Assembly: GCA_029883145.1 (NCBI GenBank)
Contig: JAOUJR010000050.1
Location: 1 to 8,960 of the forward strand
Origin: Nitrospirota bacterium
Lineage (GTDB): Bacteria > Nitrospirota > Thermodesulfovibrionia > Thermodesulfovibrionales > SM23-35
Reading direction: 5' to 3'
DNA length: 8,960 nucleotides
Part shown: in pieces, positions 5,497 to 8,960 of the stretch
How positions within the stretch are numbered: position 1 is the first letter of the stretch
How the letters are laid out: every line of letters begins with the position of its first letter
Notes under the pieces: model-generated
The model's input: only the letters and a program-made list of their open reading frames with translations
What the model was told of the DNA's origin: nothing
The model's database searches: none
Translations under genes and position numbers: made by a program

Positions 5497-6816
5497 ATGG
5501 TTTGGTTAAGGCTTTTTATTCTTCACATTATCATTTTATTCCCTGCCTTACCTGTTTTCGCGTCAGAGGTCAACGAAATCACGCCGGACCAACAGACCGT
5601 ATCTTCTGTACCGCAAGAAGACATAAGCAATAGTCCAAAGATAGTATCAGATTATAGTGACAATAAACTTGCGGTTGCGGCTGTTAATAAAAATATCCTG
5701 TTGTTTACCGACAGGATAAGAGAAAATTTTTCACTCTGGCTTAGCAGGTCAGGTAAATACCTCGACTTAATGAAAGAGATACTTAAAGAAAAAGACGTTC
5801 CAGAAGAAATAGTGTTTCTTTCTTTGATCGAGAGCGGTTTCAATCCTTTTGCTTACTCTCCCGCACGAGCAGTAGGACACTGGCAATTTATTGCATCGAC
5901 AGCAAAGAGATATGGTCTTACAATCAACTGGTGGATGGATGAGAGAAGGGATCCTGTAAAATCTACCACAGCCGCAGCACATTATCTCAAAGATCTTTAT
6001 GAAATGTTTGGCTCATGGAACCTCGCGATGGCTGCATATAATGCAGGTGAAGGCAAGATACTTAAGGCACTTAACAGGACGAAGACCGATGATTACTGGT
6101 CGCTCCTCACCACAAAACACATCAAAAGAGAAACCAAGGATTATGTCCCTAAATTTATTGCAGCAAGTTTAATTGCAAATAGACCAGAGGATTTTGGCTT
6201 TGAGAATATTGAATATCATCCTCCACTCGATTATGACGAGGTGACAATAACATCACCTGTTGACCTGGAGGTTATTGCAGAATGTGCAGAATCAACAATA
6301 GAGGTCATAAAAGAATTAAATCCTGAGATCAGAAGATGGTGCACACCTCCTGATATCCCTGAATATACCCTGAGGATACCCGAGGGCAAAAAGGATATTT
6401 TTCTTGAGAATCTTTCGCAGGTACCAGCAGGAGAGCTTTTTACGATAGACATTTATAAAGTAAAAAAAAGAGACACATTGAAGAGCATTTCAAAAAAGAC
6501 AGGAGTTCCTGTTCAGGTTATCCTTGATCTGAATTCCATGGAAAAGATAATGCCTTTTAAGGCAGGTGAAAAGATTTATATCCCTCCAAAAGGGAAATTC
6601 GTATTAGATAGAGACGACAGGGCAGCAATAAAAAAGGCTTCTTTTAAGCAAAAGAAGAAAGCTCATGTAAAAGCTAAAAAAGCAGGTACGAAAAAACTAA
6701 TAAAGAAAGCTTCTTACCACGAGAAGAAAACTCCTGTGAAAAATAAGAGTACAGGTACGAAAAAACTAATAAAGAACGCTTCTTATAACAAGAAGAAAGT
6801 ACTATCGAAATCTTAG
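5497..6816 (+). CDS. MltD-like lytic transglycosylase with SLT domain, one LysM and a lysine-rich tail
   Basis: 439 residues; cleaves the glycan strands of peptidoglycan in the periplasm. Residues 1-22 are a signal peptide (MVWLRLFILH..., cut near VFA-S) with no lipobox Cys, unlike the E. coli MltD lipoprotein. The SLT domain runs about 98-225: catalytic Glu112 in SLIESGF, AVGHWQF at 125-131, AAYNAGEGKI at 179-188, and the MltD-type DYVPKFIAASLIA at 215-227. A LysM peptidoglycan-binding domain covers about 316-363 (YKVKKRDTLKSISKKTGV ... GEKIYIP). From about 376 the tail is strongly basic, with a 23-residue repeat. MltD proteins often carry more than one LysM, so the Lys-rich tail may stand in for wall binding; that is an inference. 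The start is supported by the signal peptide and a TTGACA promoter, though no ribosome binding site is seen. Confidence 0.93.
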   Translation: MVWLRLFILHIIILFPALPVFASEVNEITPDQQTVSSVPQEDISNSPKIVSDYSDNKLAVAAVNKNILLFTDRIRENFSLWLSRSGKYLDLMKEILKEKDVPEEIVFLSLIESGFNPFAYSPARAVGHWQFIASTAKRYGLTINWWMDERRDPVKSTTAAAHYLKDLYEMFGSWNLAMAAYNAGEGKILKALNRTKTDDYWSLLTTKHIKRETKDYVPKFIAASLIANRPEDFGFENIEYHPPLDYDEVTITSPVDLEVIAECAESTIEVIKELNPEIRRWCTPPDIPEYTLRIPEGKKDIFLENLSQVPAGELFTIDIYKVKKRDTLKSISKKTGVPVQVILDLNSMEKIMPFKAGEKIYIPPKGKFVLDRDDRAAIKKASFKQKKKAHVKAKKAGTKKLIKKASYHEKKTPVKNKSTGTKKLIKNASYNKKKVLSKS

Positions 6817-6820
6817 AAAA
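6683..6820 (+). repeat. 69-bp tandem repeat in the 3' end of the transglycosylase gene
   Basis: CAGGTACGAAAAAACTAATA begins at 6683 and again at 6752, a period of 69 bp (23 residues, GTKKLIKxASY then a K-rich stretch). The second copy runs to the stop codon. A more diverged copy (IKKASFKQKKK) precedes them from about 6620. The copies differ at several bases, so they look older than the 93-bp repeats of the FecR/DUF6600 gene. Confidence 0.85.
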
Positions 6821-6821
6821 T

Positions 6822-7520
6822 TTAACCTTCTTTTTTCCCTGATAGTTTTGTTTTTGCCTCTTCACTAAATGGTGAATCTGGAAATTGTGTAGTAAGTTCT
6901 TTATATTTTTTCTTTGCCTCTTCGATCTTCCCTTCTCTTTCGAGAAGTCTGGCATATTCTATGAGTGCAAAATCTTTATATATATCACCCTTAAGGTTAT
7001 ACATTGAGTCGATTGCATTCATTGCCTCGTTGATATTTCCTTTCTTTAAATAAACCATTGCCATCTTTTGATAGGCAAGCGGAATAAACTTTCCTTCATT
7101 TGAATATCTCTGTACAAAATCTTTCAGTGCATTCAACGCATCATCATATTGACCAAGCTCATAATAACAGCCTGCAATATAAAATAACGATACTGGAGAT
7201 TTCCTGGTATCATAAGCCTTTTTAAATATATCCAGGGCTTTTCTGTACTGTTCTTCTCTACTGAGAGGTTGCTTCTGATATACATTGTAGTAGATCTTAT
7301 ATGCCTCGTACTCAAGTTCTTTTGCCTTTTTTTGTAAAGAATAGGTATAAAACAGAAAGCCTGAAAGAGCGAACACCACCACAAGAATAACGGCACCATA
7401 TTTTACTACGGTTTTTTGTCGTTCTTTTAAGATATCCTGTAGATGAGCAAGTTTACTTTTGACCTCTTCCTCTGCATCTGCAGGCTTTTTTGCAATTCTT
7501 TTTTTAATCGCCTTCGGCAT
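6822..7520 (-). CDS. membrane-anchored tetratricopeptide repeat protein (YfgM/TPR_21-like)
   Basis: 232 residues. A basic N-terminus (MPKAIKKRIAKK) and a charged helix precede one membrane segment at about 41-60 (YGAVILVVVFALSGFLFYTY). This predicts an N-in anchor with the C-terminal part in the periplasm. Residues about 66-220 are helical repeats of TPR type: SLFYIAGCYYELGQYDDALNAL (111-132), AYQKMAMVYLKKGNINEAMNAI (149-170), and LIEYARLLEREGKIEEAKKKY (186-206). The layout resembles YfgM, which binds the Sec translocon in E. coli, but the match is by architecture only. Translation is well supported: AGGAGG (7526-7531) lies 5 nt before the ATG, inside the end of the PHP gene, and the ATG overlaps its stop as TAATG. 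The two are therefore probably cotranscribed and coupled. It converges on the transglycosylase with a 5-bp gap. Confidence 0.9.
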   Translation of the reverse strand: MPKAIKKRIAKKPADAEEEVKSKLAHLQDILKERQKTVVKYGAVILVVVFALSGFLFYTYSLQKKAKELEYEAYKIYYNVYQKQPLSREEQYRKALDIFKKAYDTRKSPVSLFYIAGCYYELGQYDDALNALKDFVQRYSNEGKFIPLAYQKMAMVYLKKGNINEAMNAIDSMYNLKGDIYKDFALIEYARLLEREGKIEEAKKKYKELTTQFPDSPFSEEAKTKLSGKKEG

Positions 7521-8179
7521 TAATCCCTCCTGAGTGCCTTTTCAATGATGGCTTTCGAATTTTCGAATATTGAATCAATACGATTTTCTTCTACCCCGGA
7601 AGCAAGGAGTATCTTTTTTGCCATCTCCTTTGTGATAAGATCAGAGGGGCTGTGGGCATCTGTATTGATACAGAGCGGAACCCCGAATCTCATCGCCTCT
7701 TTTGCCACATATCCATTCGATAAAGAATGGCCTTTCCTTGACGTGATCTCAAGCGTGACCCCTCTCTCTTTCGCAAGAAGCAAATCTTCTACCGATATAA
7801 TACCTGGATGTGCAAGCATGTCAGCATTCGCTTCAATTGCTGCCCTGTTCGTACCCGGTACAACCGGCTCTACTATAGTCTCTCCGTGTACAATCACTAT
7901 CTTTGCTCCTAAATGCCGCGCCTCCTTCACAAGTTCAGGAATAATCTGCGGTGGTGCATGTGTAATCTCAGCACCAGGGATTGCTTCTATAGAAATATAA
8001 CCCCTGAGCTTTTTAAGTGCACTTACAATCTTTGGAATTACCAGATCAATGTTCGATGAGTCAACATGGTCAGTGATTGCAATAGCCTTATAGCCAATCG
8101 CCTCAGCCCTTCTGATTAATTCTGAAGGGATGAGCTCCCCGTCACTGAAAAAAGTATGTGTATGTAAATCAATCATCAT
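7520..8179 (-). CDS. PHP-domain metal-dependent hydrolase (histidinol-phosphatase-like)
   Basis: 219 residues, a stand-alone cytoplasmic PHP domain. The full set of metal-ligand motifs is visible: HTH at 6-8, DH at 37-38, Glu71 in PGAEITH, His98 in VHGET, His124 in AHPG, and NTDAH with Asp174 and His176. This predicts an intact metallo-phosphoesterase or phosphatase. The family includes histidinol phosphatases, polymerase-linked exonucleases and YcdX-type enzymes; no his genes or polymerase are nearby, so the substrate is unknown. Start at the first of two ATGs: GGAAGGA (8187-8193) is 7 nt upstream. A good extended -10 lies about 35 bp upstream. It is the first gene of a two-gene operon with the TPR gene. 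Any shared role of the two products is a guess. Confidence 0.93.
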   Translation of the reverse strand: MMIDLHTHTFFSDGELIPSELIRRAEAIGYKAIAITDHVDSSNIDLVIPKIVSALKKLRGYISIEAIPGAEITHAPPQIIPELVKEARHLGAKIVIVHGETIVEPVVPGTNRAAIEANADMLAHPGIISVEDLLLAKERGVTLEITSRKGHSLSNGYVAKEAMRFGVPLCINTDAHSPSDLITKEMAKKILLASGVEENRIDSIFENSKAIIEKALRRD

Positions 8180-8212
8180 CTGATAGTCCTTCCTTACCTT
8201 TCTAAGGAATAT

Positions 8213-8221
8213 ATTGTATCA
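8213..8221 (-). promoter_or_regulatory. extended -10 promoter of the PHP-TPR operon
   Basis: Minus strand TGATACAAT: TGn extension plus TACAAT (hexamer 8213-8218; 5 of 6). A run of nine A lies just upstream, and no strong -35 is seen. The start would be near 8206, giving a leader of about 27 nt that includes the GGAAGGA ribosome binding site. It shares its form with the usp promoter (TGATATAAT). Confidence 0.5.
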
Positions 8222-8246
8222 GAATTTTTTTTTAAAATCATCACAC

Positions 8247-8269
8247 CAATACTACTTTTTGGAGTATTG
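8247..8269. promoter_or_regulatory. 7-bp inverted repeat upstream of the PHP-TPR promoter
   Basis: CAATACT, 9-nt spacer, AGTATTG. It is centred about 50 bp upstream of the predicted transcription start of the PHP gene, a common activator position, but it could also be a weak hairpin in the 3' region of the aas-like transcript. No T tract follows closely on either strand. The remaining gap to 8404 holds nothing else that I can support. Confidence 0.25.
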
Positions 8270-8404
8270 CGTAATTTCCGCAAAGAAGATTATCAGTTTT
8301 ATTATGTATGACGACTATTTCATTCTTGATATTTTCTTATTGAGTTCAATCAGAAATTACTTTACTTTTTTGTTTATTTTAATTTCATAACAACGACAGG
8401 CCTT

Positions 8405-8960
8405 TTACGGATGGTGTTCTTTATGTAATATCTCTGACACTATATCTGCAACGCTTCTGAAATCTATTTTACCGCTCCCCATTTTAGGAAGCTCTTCTAT
8501 CACGATAAACTGTTTAGGAAGGGCAATATTGGGAAGATGCTCTGACATCAGCTTCAGTATCTTTTTTTCATCTACCTTCTGTGTGACAACCGCAACTATT
8601 TTTACTCCCTTCAGTGCATCAGGAACCTCTACTACTGAACAGGCAACATTTTCCGGAAGGAATTTTCCCAGAACATCCTCCACCTTGACCAAAGAGACCA
8701 TTTCTCCCCCGATCTTCACGAATCTCTTCAATCTGCCCGAATGCCAGAGGAATCCATCTTCGTCCAGATAGCCCATATCACCGGTATCGTACCAGCCGTG
8801 TCGGATACGCATTGACGTCTCTTCAAAGTCATCCAGGTACCCCTTCATCACCAGATCTCCCTTTACCATAATTCTCCCTATTTCTCCAGGTTTACAATTA
8901 CCGCCGGTTTCATAATTTTCTATCCGTACCTGTACATTTGGAACGACTTTCCCAATGCTC
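8405..8960 (-). CDS. acyl-ACP synthetase / AMP-binding enzyme, Aas-like C-terminal part (5' end outside window)
   Basis: Activates a fatty acid with ATP for transfer to acyl carrier protein or CoA; in the Aas family this feeds re-acylation of lysophospholipid at the inner membrane. The frame is open to the right edge; about 30 residues precede the ATG at 8869 (VVPNVQVRIEN, then CKPGEIGRIMVKG) and match the same family, so that ATG is internal. Numbering from it: GWYDTGD at 25-31, the hinge and A8 motif GRLKRFVKIGGEMVSL at 45-60, and the catalytic A10 lysine Lys134 in GSGKIDF. The GEMVSL hinge and the LPKMGSGKIDF ending resemble E. coli Aas more than typical acyl-CoA ligases. Whether an N-terminal acyltransferase domain is fused, as in Aas, cannot be seen. 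It ends 225 bp upstream of the PHP operon promoter region, with no convincing terminator. Confidence 0.88.
   Translation of the reverse strand, partial: SIGKVVPNVQVRIENYETGGNCKPGEIGRIMVKGDLVMKGYLDDFEETSMRIRHGWYDTGDMGYLDEDGFLWHSGRLKRFVKIGGEMVSLVKVEDVLGKFLPENVACSVVEVPDALKGVKIVAVVTQKVDEKKILKLMSEHLPNIALPKQFIVIEELPKMGSGKIDFRSVADIVSEILHKEHHP

Noticed and set aside
6788..6836. AAGAAG ... CTTCTTTTTT as a terminator after the transglycosylase gene
   Set aside because: The 6-bp stem would need a loop of more than 30 nt, and the region is simply A-rich then T-rich because of the Lys codons on both strands.
7545..8000. 151-residue plus-strand ORF opposite the PHP gene
   Set aside because: The minus-strand frame has every PHP metal-ligand motif, a good ribosome binding site and promoter; the plus ORF has none of these.
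8304..8390. 28-codon hydrophobic ORF on the plus strand (MYDDYFILDIF...)
   Set aside because: No ribosome binding site and very AT-rich DNA, where Phe/Ile/Leu-rich ORFs arise by chance; it also lies antisense in a leader/trailer gap.

Overview
The window looks like an ordinary chromosomal stretch from a Gram-negative, moderately AT-rich bacterium. Signs of a Gram-negative envelope are a lipobox-bearing patatin, an MltD-like lytic transglycosylase, a secreted FecR/DUF6600 protein, and an Aas-type acyl-ACP synthetase. The gene mix and protein style recall Nitrospirota or Desulfobacterota, but that placement is an inference from general resemblance. There is no rRNA, tRNA, CRISPR array, insertion sequence or prophage gene that I can support.

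Layout, left to right. The left edge holds the C-terminal third of NAD+-dependent DNA ligase (ligA, +). It converges, with 2 bp between stop codons, on a long minus-strand gene for a secreted FecR-domain protein with a W/Y/G/P-rich DUF6600 core and a lysine-rich, internally repeated tail. The 397 bp upstream of that gene are the least ordinary non-coding DNA here. They hold a TTGACA/TATCCT promoter followed at once by two 16-bp tandem units, each containing the palindrome GAAC-N4-GTTC, which is the form of the Gram-positive LexA (SOS) box. A possible 24-residue ORF, a second possible promoter, and a weak terminator for the next gene lie around it. Next come a patatin-like phospholipase lipoprotein (-), then, divergently, a two-domain universal stress protein (+) behind a perfect extended -10 (TGATATAAT). 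This converges with a 5-bp gap on a DUF488 protein (-). A 63-bp divergent control region with overlapping -35 elements separates DUF488 from the MltD-like LysM transglycosylase (+), which again converges with a 5-bp gap on a minus-strand operon: PHP hydrolase then a membrane-anchored TPR protein, joined by a TAATG stop/start overlap. The right edge holds the C-terminal part of an Aas-like acyl-ACP synthetase (-).

How the genes fit together. Most products act in the envelope or in housekeeping: DNA ligation, peptidoglycan cleavage, lipid hydrolysis and lipid acyl activation, a periplasm-facing TPR protein, and stress. Patatin (releases fatty acid) and the Aas-like enzyme (activates fatty acid for re-acylation) could act in the same lipid turnover, but they are not adjacent and this is only an inference. 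The window does not show a clear new multi-gene system. The observations most worth following are the SOS-box-like tandem operator, the paired lysine-rich repeat tails on two exported proteins, and the recurring tight convergent gene ends.
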